DNA of 64,000 nt from Pollenia angustigena. Taxonomy: Eukaryota > Arthropoda > Insecta > Diptera > Polleniidae. The position numbers and the translations under genes are program-made. Under the pieces are notes generated by a model. That model saw only the letters and a program-made list of their open reading frames with translations. It was not told where the DNA came from and did no database searches. Positions within the stretch are counted from its first letter, which is position 1, and each line of letters starts with the position of its first letter. The stretch is from the NCBI GenBank assembly GCA_930367215.1, contig OV884056.1, positions 54,002,308-54,066,307 on the forward strand, given 5' to 3'. This document shows, one piece after another, positions 43,576 to 54,184 of this stretch.

Positions 43576-44869
43576 TAAAATTAAAGAATAGTAATAAAAA
43601 TGCAAATTTTATCGTTATCGCAAGAAACTGAAGAAGTCAAGGAAATTATAAATTAGCAATTCTGCATTTTTTTTCTCCTTAGAACCACTGTGCGTTAATG
43701 CAGTAACCTTTGTTCTCACCTAAATTTGTATGCATAAGTGTTTTTATTGAAAATTCAATACTCTCCTACATATTTTATTGTTATTTTTTTTTTTTTATAA
43801 TACCAGGATTATTTTTTGACAATTTTCCCTACAAAACTCACGATTTACTAAAGTGTGTACATCCTTGAAAACGTTCGTTGAAAAAAAACAACATCAGTTA
43901 CACGCTTTTCCTTTCAAAAGAGAACAAATGACTTACATATTCATATTCAAAGGACGATATTTTGTTTAAAAACACCACCAGCCAGACAGTCAGTCATTCA
44001 TTCATTTATTCAATCAATCGTTAAGTGAGTCAGTTCAAATTGTTGCCACAATAAAGCAACAGCAGATGACAATTACAATTGTATTGCTTCAATAACCGTG
44101 ACATTTTTATATTGTTGGCGATTTTTTCCAATTCCTTTTTTTCGTTTCTTTAATCAAGATAATTTTTTTTTTTGGTTTTGAGATTAAAATCTCGTTTTTT
44201 ATGTTACCATTTCTCGAATTTTATTTTCAAGTTTTCAAATGATGCCCTTAAAATCTTAAGTGTCTCTTTAACAAAAAATTGTTTATGATCTATTTATTAC
44301 GTTGTATGCCAATCACACGCTGACAGGATTAAATTCTAATTCCTTTCCAGTAGTTTTCATTTCATTTTTTATGTGTCTTAAGTTTTCTTAATTGTTAATA
44401 ACTAATTGACCATGAAAGTAGTTTTCCTGTGTTTTGCTTTACGATCATTTCTGGCATATTGTGTCATTTGATTTTAATCCTAATGAGCAGAAAATGTTCT
44501 TAAAAAAGAAATTAATTTCGTTTTTTATTACTAAGAAAAGAAGGATATTTCGGGATAAATTTGTTAAGTAGACTTTGACATTTGCAAAACTGAAAAGGTA
44601 AAATATCAATTTGAGAAAAAATTAGGGAATTGATCTGGTTTTTATTTATCAGAAAAAATTCTCAGTATTTGCAAGGGATATCTTAAATGTTTTGCGTCAG
44701 ATTTAACATTTCCTAAATTTTCATTAAAAAATACATTAGGCTTATAAACATAAAACTTTTTACCGGATTTTTGACATAAAAGTTTCCCAGTTAGCGGAGT
44801 CAGTAACGAAACTGAGGCATATATTTTATTCATAAAACCTACACAACCAAAGGTTTTCCAACTTCCCTC
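43576..44869. other. A+T-rich sequence, no gene seen
   Basis: No TIR pair or coding region was recognised. CAGTCAGTCATTCATTCATT near 43988 is a short simple repeat. Confidence 0.35.
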
Positions 44870-45030
44870 CCCTAATTAGGGTCCGCCCTTTATCTAAACA
44901 AGTTAAATTCATGAATTCGAATTCGGAACTTTTGCATCTCGTGCCACGGCTTTGTGACAGAAAGAGCCAGGGGCGCTGGCCGACGCATTGTATTGACACG
45001 ATGTTTATGGCACCGTTTTGATTTGAAAAG
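44870..45030. repeat. Dispersed GC-richer fragment, copy of 48000-48140
   Basis: GGTCCGCCCTTTATC, GCCACGGCTTTGTGACAGAA and CCGACGCATTGTAT are matched near 48000-48110 by CCGTCCGCCCTTACTC, GCCTCGGCTTTGTGACAGAA and TCTACGCATTGTAT. With 30120-30560 and 47880-48000 these look like pieces of one retroelement-like family. Confidence 0.45.
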
Positions 45031-45111
45031 AGGTCCTCACGCTAATCTAGAACATATCTATCCCCACCTCTGATCACCTTTTGACTTTTAATCCTAATTT
45101 GTCCCTTTTCA

Positions 45112-46147
45112 ACACGCAGAGAAAAAATATGGTTGGGCATGGTTACGGCAACAACACTATGTTTAATGTAACAAAATATTGTTGTCGTACACAAATAATT
45201 GTTATTTTTATTTAATATCAACAATACTTTAGTAACTGTAAATATATCAATGTTTATCGCAATTATGAATTTGAGTATTGTTGACCGAAAAATAATTATT
45301 TTTCTAACAACTTAATTATGATAACTTTCTAAACATATTATATTTCTCACAACCATATCATGATATTTAATAGCCATAACATGATAGCTTTCTATACATT
45401 TATCATATTATGTTAAAGATGCAATCAAACTATTTTTACTCTAATCATATTATGTTAGCGCCATTTGTAAAATAATTTTGAAGCAGTTGTGTCGTTTTTT
45501 TTATTTGTGAGCGGTTAAACAATTAAAAGATAAAATTTCATAAAAAAAAATAAGTTTAAAGAAATTAAAATATTAGCGGAGTTCATTCAAGTATTAGTGA
45601 TGCAATAGTGCAAATGCAAAATATCATAGTTTTTTTGTAAAATCCAACAACAAAACACCAGAGATTTCGTTATATTTTATAAAAATGCTACGATATTTCA
45701 TCAACATCTTAAAATCAAAAAAATGGACACACGCGGTTGCCCATGAAAACCACAGATTTTCATTTGCTCTTTTGCAAGCCTTTTATTGAACTCCGCTATT
45801 TGATTAACATTAAGAAAAATTGTAAAAAGCCACAAAACAAAAAATCGATGCAAAAATATTTTAATTTATTTTGTATTTTTATAACAGCTATGAAAGGTGC
45901 TGTATCATAATATGATTGCTTCTAAATTTATTATGATTAACATGACAACAATTTGATTACTTCTTAACTTAGTATGATTAACAGAATAATAATATGATTA
46001 AGGGAAAAATATTATGATGTAATAGTACGAGTATATTTAGTCATAATATGATTCAATAATAATCTTAATATGGTGACTACAATCATAATTCTTATCATAA
46101 TATGTTGCTCTTAGAATATGTTTACCACAACCATGTTTTTTGCGTGT
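45112..46147. mobile_element. ACACGCA-ended element rich in ATAATATGATT
   Basis: The left end ACACGCAGAGAAAAAATATG and the reverse complement of the right end (ACACGCAAAAAACATGGTTG) agree over about 20 of 24 positions. Variants of ATCATATTATGTTA and ATAATATGATTA fill both halves. CCTTTT is near both outer edges, but no clean TSD can be set. A GCGGAG MITE is nested at 45576-45796. Confidence 0.6.
45576..45796. mobile_element. GCGGAGTTCA MITE with TA flanks (copy 2)
   Basis: It begins GCGGAGTTCATTCAAGTATT and ends TTTTATTGAACTCCGC between TA dinucleotides. It is 221 bp against 161 bp for copy 1 at 18512-18672. The extra length lies in the middle, around GGACACACGCGGTTGCCC. Confidence 0.7.
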
Positions 46148-47110
46148 ACCTTTTATTGAGCAAACTGAAAATTTATTTAAATCTCTTAATTTCTTTGAAG
46201 CCACTATACTTAAATGCGATAGGTTCGGTGTAAATATAGTCATGCCTTCATTCTAAGTAGATTCTAAAATGTGATGTCAAATGGTGTGGTTAGCTCGTTA
46301 AGTCCCACACGGGAGAATTTTCCTCTTGATGTTATACTTTCAGGGGATATAAATAGAGGCAGTCAATATTGTAGATTTTAGAATCTTGATTGGAAACCTA
46401 ATATTTGGCAGATCAATTCAAATTCTTATCTACCAGTAGCTTCCCAAGCCATTCGTCTGTGCCAATATTCGGCTGTGCTAAAGTCGTTTACAGTTGCCCT
46501 TTTTTAGAGAATCACGAGAAGGCGCTCCAACAAATGTTAGATTAGTAATTGATGTTTGTCCTTGAACTGGCGACGAAGTGAGTCTTATGCGTCATCTCTG
46601 TACTAGAATGTCCATATCCATGACGAGCATAAAGGATATGGGACCGTTGATAGACGGATTAATTCACCACAAGCTGGAACCGTAATAGTTTCATGTTATA
46701 CAACTTGACCATTCTCGGAAAAAGACAGAGTAGAGGGCCGATTTACTCCATGAGACATAATTTGAGACCACTCAAAGGGCGAGTCGGAAAGCTACAATAA
46801 TGTTATAAATTACTAGAGTAACCCTGCCCGTATTGCTGGACAATACAAAATAAGTCAAATGACTCCAAAATTTAATTCTCATAAGGAAAAAAATACATTT
46901 TATATAGGGAAAACACACCATCATTAAAGTGCGCGTATAAAGCATGTTCGTAGAAATTGTTCGATGTTTTTTTTTATTAACCATCAGTGAAAGTAGACCT
47001 TTCCAACGCATGTACTCGTTTGAAAATCGGTTGAGTGGTTCTCGAGTTATAAAATGACGACATAGGACAACTTATTTTTGCATATATATATATATATATA
47101 TATATATAGA
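46148..47110. other. GC-variable sequence, no element assigned; TA microsatellite
   Basis: 46250-46790 is less A+T-rich than average but gives no recognisable frame. The words CGGTTGAGTGGTTCTCGAGT and TATAAAATGACGACA near 47030, followed by a TATATATA run at 47083-47108, look like the 3' part of an unclassified fly repeat. Confidence 0.35.
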
Positions 47111-47369
47111 TAGATTTACCAGCTCTATAAAGTTATATAAAAAATTTTCATTATTAGATATTGTTTAACCCTTGATATCAGTTTTCCACTATTATACTAA
47201 AGACTATCCCTGCAAAACAGGAGTAAATACTTTAGTGAATAATTCAAGCTTTTGAAAAACAAAACTTCAAAAAGTAAAATTCTCTCTAAAAGTTTTGCAC
47301 ATAAATATTTTGGAGCCTGCCAAAGGGTTAGGCTTGTAATAATTCATAATACGGGACACTAATAAATAA

Positions 47370-47416
47370 ATTAAAATGCTCAATTTTGGGGCAAATCCCT
47401 TTATCTGGCAACACTG
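47370..47416. mobile_element. Orphan hAT end (CAGTGTTGCCAG)
   Basis: CTGGCAACACTG ends at 47416. Reverse-complemented it reads CAGTGTTGCCAGATAAAGGG, matching the right end of the hAT 38043-40236. No left end with the expected CTAGTTCT duplication was found upstream. Confidence 0.4.
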
Positions 47417-47879
47417 CTAGTTCTATAAATACGTATCAAAAATTTAAAAGGATGACCAATTAAAATGTAAGCTTAACAGAAATTAACCATTTATTAAGTG
47501 AGTGTAACATATCGTTACCTAAAGTGCAAAAGGCCCTAACTAACAAAAATTAAGAAATCGACTTTTCATTAATACTGACGTATAGCCAGCATTAAAGCAA
47601 TGTCAACAAAAAGTTTTGGAATTTTTCGACCAAAATTTGCGATTTTATTAGCAAAAATACAAAAGGCCCTATCTACAAAAGATGATGGATATCGTTATGG
47701 CAGCTCCGCTACTCATCAGGACCCAAATTGACGAAATGACAAACTTACACATAACCTTTTCACTTACTGGTTACTAGTACTATGATTTCTGGAGCCCAAC
47801 TAGAAGTTTCGTGTACGAAGCTGATTGTAGTCTTATCTTGTATTACGGGAATTAGAACGCCTCTGGATTTACGGTTCCT

Positions 47880-48150
47880 GCCTGGGTACTTTCGGGAGTA
47901 ACGTGGTGGTTGTGGCTAAAACCCATATCGCTGGTAGAGTATAGCTCGGCGTAGAGTTTCATTGCAACCGGGTGCCTTGACTTATAGAAAGGTAGGAGCC
48001 GTCCGCCCTTACTCAATGGGGAAAATATGTTTAGTTAGAAACATGCTTTCGATTGACACTCTTGCCTCGGCTTTGTGACAGAAAGGTCATGTTGGCCCTG
48101 GTCTACGCATTGTATAAACCCTGTGCAGAGTGACCCCACGGTTCTCTTAA
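47880..48150. repeat. GC-richer retroelement-like fragment
   Basis: It shares ACGTGGTGGTTGTGGCT with 30120-30560 and CGGCTTTGTGACAGAAAG with 44870-45030, linking the three. No coding frame longer than about 40 codons is plausible. Confidence 0.4.
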
Positions 48151-49655
48151 GTAAGTCTAAATCGACAAAATACTTTTTCCAGCTGTGGTGAACAGTTTAA
48201 CAAACGGAAAAAATACAACGGACTCTAATGTGATTACAAAGGGATAGTAATGTGTCATTTAAAAGCTCAATAAATGTGTAGTATGTAATTTTTTAGTTTA
48301 TAATTTACTATTTGAAGAAGAAATTCCGTTATATAAATAAAAGATGACAACTAAACGATTTTTTTAAATATTTTTTTATTCATATTTTTTTTTTTTTATT
48401 CCTAATTTTATTTTTTTATCCACTGCCCTGAACTACTTAACTGTACTCCCTCGTTCCTTTTCCTTTATCCTTAAATGCGGTGGGTCCTGCAGCTGTAAAT
48501 ACACAATAACTCCTGCCAGAACAAATTTCAAATAAAACGGGAGCACATGTTTAGACAAATATAGTCAAAGGTCGTCCGTCGTGTAAACACTTTGACATCA
48601 ATTTTTACAAATTTAAAGCAATTCATAACAAAAATATACATCTTTTTTATATTTAAACATTCCAAAGAATGCATGAAAAGCATTTCAAATCTCATTTAAA
48701 TATTTCTTTTTTACAATTGATACTAAATTTTTTATTTTCTTAAGAAATTCATATCCCTAAAGTATTTGAACTCTCAACTTTAGTTTCAAATATTTATCAA
48801 TGTAAGACATTTCTAAATAGTCTCCCCTTTCTTGCTGCACAAGACATTTAAATATCATTGTAACTAATTCATAACGTTATGCAGGGATGAGGGAGAGAAG
48901 GATGTAAAGAAAACTGTCGTCATATATTATGAAGCAAGAAAAAAAAGGTCACAGAGCACGGCCACCTTTAACACATATTTAAGTAAAACGCGCGCGCCAC
49001 TAAATATAACACTTCGTTCCATTAAAGCAGGATCCTTAGTTCGCTTAGCTCTTGCTTTAAGGTCACCAAATATTTATTTATATATGAATACTTAATATGT
49101 ATAAGCGTTAAAGAAACGTCTGCCAAGGGTCGTTTCAAAATATTTGAATGTTTTCTTTTACACTTCCTTTATTATGGAGAAGAAAAGAAAATAAAATATT
49201 TTATTGTTGCTTCTGTATTGTTTCCCCTGACATTCTTTTGGGTCTAGACTCAAAATATTCGAAAACGGCATCGCAATCTTGCATTTGAGTTTCTTTTGTT
49301 GCTGTGATTTCGAGACGTGTGTTGCGCACGCGTATTGGGTTTTTCTTTTCTCATTTATATAATTTCTCTTTGATTATTGTTGTTATGATGTGTTTAATTT
49401 CTTATTATTGATCCTTGGAGGATTATGATTTGTTAACAGGAAACTGTAGTTTTTTTTAATAGCGATAATAATGTTTTGGTCGACTTTTGGTTAAACTTTA
49501 ATTTCGGTTTTTGTAGATGGGGTGTAGGAGATTTTGGTTGTTGAGGTTTTAGGTTATGATTATGCATAATTTTATTTTAATTTATTTATGAATATTTAAA
49601 AAAATGTCTAAGATTAAGAAAAATTATATAAAAATTGTTCTATAGAAATGAAATT
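48151..49655. other. A+T-rich sequence, no gene seen
   Basis: No paired ends were found. ACGCGCGCGCCA near 48989 is a small island of GC alternation. Confidence 0.35.
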
Positions 49656-49965
49656 CACCCAATTTTAAAAAATGCAAACTGGAGAATCGAATGCACAAAT
49701 TTAAAAAAAACTTTCTGCAATCGAAAACTTGACAAAAAAAATTTCCGGAATAGAAAACAGGTCACCAAATATTTTAGAATAGAAAAGTTGTTAACAAGTT
49801 TTCTAGAATAAATGTTGAAAAAAAAATTTTAAAATAGAAAATTTACCACCAAAGTTTCTAGAACAGAAAAGTATTCAACAAAGTTTTTGGAATAAAAACT
49901 TTTTAACTTATTTTCTAGAATAAAAAGTTTTCAGCAACAATTTAAGAATAGAATAGTTGTCAAAA
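49656..49965. repeat. Degenerate ~40-bp minisatellite (array 1)
   Basis: Variants of TTTCTAGAATAGAAAAGTTG and TCAACAAAG recur about eight times. Similar arrays lie at about 52905-53170 and 54640-54850. They are too diverged to give a consensus by eye. Confidence 0.6.
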
Positions 49966-49966
49966 A

Positions 49967-50492
49967 TCTTAATAGTAAATTTTGTATTCCCGTAAATAAC
50001 TTTGATAATATACTTGCATGTGCCCGTGCAGAAAACTGAATTGCCAAATTGGTTTTTTTGTAGATTTCTTGGGAAGACAATAGAATGGAACAATTTGTTT
50101 TTTAATTTTGTTTTTTCTTTTTACCCACTTACAACTACAATTCGAGTCGGAAAGAACCCAACCAATTGTAGGGGGATGTAAGAAATGATAAACTCACTGT
50201 TTATTGTTGGTGTTTTGTTTAAGCTTTGATATTGTTACAGGTAAGACTTTGAGTGTTTAAAATTCTTATTCGCTTTAGGGTTTTATTTGTATAATATTTT
50301 TAGCTTTTCTAAAATCTTTGGAAAAGGTTTCCTGATGATCTGGCCTAAGCAACCAGTGAAATGCGCATAGAGGCTAGCTTTCCCTCAACAATAAATTTCA
50401 GTGTATTTATCATATATAAAAAATTGGGAATTTAGCACGTCATACAAAAATCTTAATAGTAAATTTTGTATTCCCGTAAATAACTTTGATGA
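49967..50492 (+). repeat. Direct repeats around a copy of the 26205 dispersed repeat
   Basis: CAAAAATCTTAATAGTAAAT followed by TTTGTATTCCCGTAAATAAC occurs at about 49967-50010 and 50446-50490. Between them 50190-50440 matches the dispersed repeat at 26205-26460. The second direct repeat, with its preceding GGGAATTTAGCACGTCATAC, recurs inverted at about 53018-53085, so the 50.4-53.1 kb interval is bracketed by inverted repeats. Confidence 0.6.
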
Positions 50493-50621
50493 TCTTGAGA
50501 ACAGTTGCTAAGTCAACGTCCAGACTTGCAATTTTTATTGCAGCAATTCTTAAGTTTATTTGTGAGAGGGGTGTGAAAATTGGGGAGAGGTACTCAGTTT
50601 CTTGTACTCTGCAATTCTGTT

Positions 50622-51449
50622 CAGGGTTGTCAGATTTTTTTGAGCTCCATCGCCAAAAATCGCCAACCGTCATTTTTGTTCAGTTTTCGTTAGATTTTTT
50701 TTTTTTAATTAAAAAAAAAAGCTAGTATAATATTATATCAGGCAAAATCGCCAAAAACTGAGAAATAATACAAAAAAGTCGCCGAAAGTAAAGTTTGTTT
50801 AGTTTCTTCTATTTTTTTTTTTTAACATAAAATGGAGATCATATCTTCAGTTAAAAAAAAACAAAAAAGTCTATAGGATCGTACACTTCTGCCTCGTCGA
50901 TTTCATTACTGATGTTTTGACCTGCACATGGCCCAATTAGCGCGTCTACAACAATCCAACAGTAGGAAAAACAACAACATTTTGTTTGTGTAATAAATGA
51001 TAAAGATGCCAAGAACAAAAGCATTTGTTTGTGTAAAAAATGTTAGAAATGTCAAAAACAATTTGCTACAAAAACAAATTGCACGTAAAAAACACAACTC
51101 TTCAAATAATCAGCAGGCGTTTCGAGCAGACCTACGAATTGGACTATGTACCTGCATACATACTATTAGAATTAAATAGTGACTGAAAATTTAATTCACT
51201 TTAAATGATAACAAAACAAAAATCATGTGAAAAAAATTGCCAGTTTTTTTTTAAATAAGCAATGATAACAAAAAGAGACAAAATGTTAAAAAAAAATTGC
51301 TGAAATAATAGAAATGGTAAATATAGCCAAGTAAATCGCCAGTTATATCAAAATTCGACAAAAAAAAGTCGCCAAATGGAAAATCTCATCGCCAAACACA
51401 TTTGAAAATCGCCACGTTTGGCGAGAAATCGGCATATCTGACAGCGCTA
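50622..51449. mobile_element. hAT-like element, CAGGGTTGTCAGAT end
   Basis: It starts CAGGGTTGTCAGATTTTTTT and its right end reverse-complements to TAGCGCTGTCAGATATGCC. ATTCTGTT flanks both sides (50614-50621 and 51450-51457), a perfect 8-bp TSD. The interior repeats ATCGCCAAAAA and GTCGCC(G/A)AA words near both ends. 828 bp, no transposase frame. Confidence 0.8.
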
Positions 51450-51533
51450 ATTCTGTTTTGTTTTGTAATTCTCACTTTTTTCAACTGGAAGTTAGCTGTA
51501 GGTGTATTTGTATTTACATATAAAATATAAAAA

Positions 51534-51959
51534 CCCTGCAAATAAAATTGGACCACCTGACCCATTTTGATAAAATGGACTACTCCATGGACTAGTCCGA
51601 TGTAATGCAAGCATGGACCATGCCATTGTTAAAAAGTGTTTGTAGTGAGACGACATGTCTTCGTTTTTTAACGACATGCTTTCGTGTTTAAACGACTTCA
51701 AAACTAATCCTCTTGAGTATACCATGGAGTAGTTTTAAAACTACTCCTTACTGGTCCAAAGGTGGGTTATATACCATGGAGTAGTTTTAAAACTACTCCT
51801 TAGTGGTCCAAAGGTGGGTTATATGGTCCTCTCCTAGGACATCGTAATGTTAAATAGACCAGGTTTTTTCCATACGTTTGGGTTACTTGTGGACTAGTCC
51901 TGGTCCCTTGTGGACTACTCTTTACACGAGTGTTTGGACTGGTCCTATTATTTGCAGGG
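51534..51959. mobile_element. CCCTGCAAATAA-ended element with GGACTAGTCC words
   Basis: CCCTGCAAATAAAATTGGAC at the left is mirrored by GGTCCTATTATTTGCAGGG at the right. Inside, GGACTAGTCC palindromes recur. A ~53-bp unit, ACCATGGAGTAGTTTTAAAA and following, is tandemly doubled at 51718-51823. No TSD is evident; TTAA, expected for piggyBac, is absent. Confidence 0.6.
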
Positions 51960-52119
51960 AAGTAGAAGCGGAAAGAGGAGATATATATATATACAATAAT
52001 CAGGGCACTAATGCAATTACAAAGTACAATTTTTAAAAATTGTAGCAACAATAATTGCAAGTATGGACCATGACTTACACATTTGAAAAAAAAGAGATGT
52101 AAGCAAATTCCCTAAAAAA

Positions 52120-52880
52120 GAAACAAGTAAAAGTGCTATATTTGCAAGTATGGGCACCACTACATTGAAAGCTTTGCATGTGTGGCATTGTATTGGTTTG
52201 TTTACGTTTGCATTTGTTGGTTTTATGCTCTTTTGCTCTTTGTTTTTTGTGTATGTATACAAATCGTTCGCTCTTTTTGCATTTTTATTTTGCATTTGCC
52301 CATAGCTGTATATTTGGCAGTGCCGAATCTTTGATACTATCCACCAAGAGTTAGAATATTTTATATATTTATATTTACTTGGGTTATAAAATTTGGATTC
52401 GGGAAGACCTTTATACCCTTAAATTCGTATTTTCCAAAACAAACATTATATTTTGGTCATAACTCTTCCATTTCTAGACCGATCTTGCCGACTTTTTCGG
52501 CGCCCTAAAAATTAAGTTTTAAGGAAAATGTTGATGTTTTTTCCTCAATTTTGGAAATTTTTGCTCATTGATAAGCCACTTATAAAGCGATTTGGCTGAT
52601 TTTAAGCAAAATTCTCGAAAGCATTACTGATCGTTATATACATCCTACATATATGGGCGTTATGTAGGGGCAACGCAGACTTGATTTCAACCGACAGTCA
52701 GACAGTCAGACAGACAGACAGACAGACAGACGGTCATCATAATTTTAGCTTCTCTTCTCATAAGGATCCAGAATATATATGTATATACTTTTTTGATTCT
52801 AGGATTAATATTGTAGTAATTAAAAACGGGAATGACAAAGTTATTTTTCCTTTTTACCTACGGTGAAGGGTATAAAAATT
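52120..52880 (-). mobile_element. Mini-me type element with CAGA microsatellite
   Basis: The left edge AACAAGTAAAAGTGCTATAT and the right edge CTACGGTGAAGGGTATAAAA match mini-me ends. On the minus strand a TA run, AGGATCC-type core and GTCTGTCTGTCTGTCTGTCT appear in order (about 52785 down to 52690). About 165 bp are inserted near 52147-52310, separating the end from GGCAGTGCCGAATCTTTGAT. Confidence 0.6.
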
Positions 52881-52904
52881 TAATTAAATACTCGTCAACA
52901 AAAT

Positions 52905-53170
52905 TTCTAAAGTGTAAAAGTTGTCAAGGAATTTTCTGGAATTAAAATCTTGTATCCAAATTCTCTAGAATAAAAACCTTCAAAGAATTTTCAAAAAGAG
53001 AAAAGTTATCAAAGTTATTTTCGGGAATACAAAATTTATTATTAAGATTTTTGTATGACGTGCTAAATTCCCAATTTTTCAAATTTGATTTGAAAAGTTT
53101 TCAATAAGATCTAGAATAGAGAAGTGTTCAACAAAAGCTCTAGAAGTGAAAAGTTGTCAACAAAAGTTGT
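52905..53170. repeat. Degenerate ~40-bp minisatellite (array 2)
   Basis: TCTAAAGTGTAAAAGTTGTC, GAATTTTCTGGAATTAAAAT, TCTAGAATAAAAACCTTC and similar words recur. Same family as 49656-49965. It contains the inverted copy of the 50420-50490 sequence at 53018-53085. Confidence 0.5.
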
Positions 53171-53635
53171 AAATTTGTTGCTTAATAGAAGTGGAAAAGT
53201 CCGCCAGTTCTCCGTATAAAAATAAATGTCTTCAATTTACTTTTTGTTATTCTTGTGAACCAGTTTTCTTTTAAAGAAGTTTGCACACAAGTTTTCTATT
53301 ACAGATACATTTTCTTTGTCTCGGTTTATACTATTAAGGCTTTATTTTAGAATGTCTTAGAGGAGAGAGAATAATATAAATTCTTTACTCCTCTTATCTC
53401 TTTTCATGCTATGAAGGTTTTATCTCAGAATTTCTAAGAGGTATAAGAATATTATTATAACCCCTCTCAACAATAAACTCAGACTTTCTGAAATAAAACT
53501 TTTTTAGTGTGAACGCCGACTTACAAATATTCTGCTATAGAAAATTTTCTCACAAGTCTAAACAGAAAAATGCTCAACAAGTTTCTATCTATTTGTTAAA
53601 AATATACAGTTTAATATTTAAAAAGGCTTTTAAAT

Positions 53636-54176
53636 CAGTGTTCGAAAATAAACACTAAATATCGTTCTTTAATGTTCGGTTCGGTAGATTTGTGGAAAAC
53701 ACAAACGCTAATAGTGTTTGTGTAGAAATTCATTAAAAAAAATAACGTTTCCCTGTTTGTCATCTTTCGAACACAAAAATAATGCTGTTTTCATCATACT
53801 CAACAAATGATGAGAACATTAAATTCCGTTCGGTTTTTTTTGAAAATCCACGAACTTCAATGTGTTCGGTTCGGCTCGTTAATATTCGTCGCTTTTTGCT
53901 GATAAAAAAAAAACCAAACATTTTTTACAAAAACAAAATACACACACCAAAAAAACATTATAGAACATTAAAATATAATGTTTTTCTACAGTATCACTAC
54001 AATTGTTCTGTTTTTTAACGAAGAACCGAACATTATATAATGTTCGGTTCTTTCTTGAAAATAGTTACGAACGGTATTAAGGTTTGTGTATGTTTACACA
54101 AACACTAAAAAATAGATATCGTTCTTCGGTGTGTGAGCCGAACGCTAAATAATGTACTGTTTATTTTCGAACACTG
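53636..54176. mobile_element. hAT-like element, CAGTGTTCGAAAATAAACA ends
   Basis: A 19-bp perfect TIR (CAGTGTTCGAAAATAAACA and TGTTTATTTTCGAACACTG) lies between TTTTAAAT (53628-53635) and TTTTAATT (54177-54184), a one-mismatch 8-bp TSD of NTNNNNAN form. AATGTTCGGTTCGG words repeat inside in both orientations. 541 bp. The 78-codon open frame inside shows no transposase motif. Confidence 0.8.
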
Positions 54177-54184
54177 TTTTAATT

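Noticed and set aside
51534..51959. piggyBac identity suggested by CCCT ends
   Set aside because: piggyBac elements insert at TTAA and duplicate it; TTAA is absent at both edges here.
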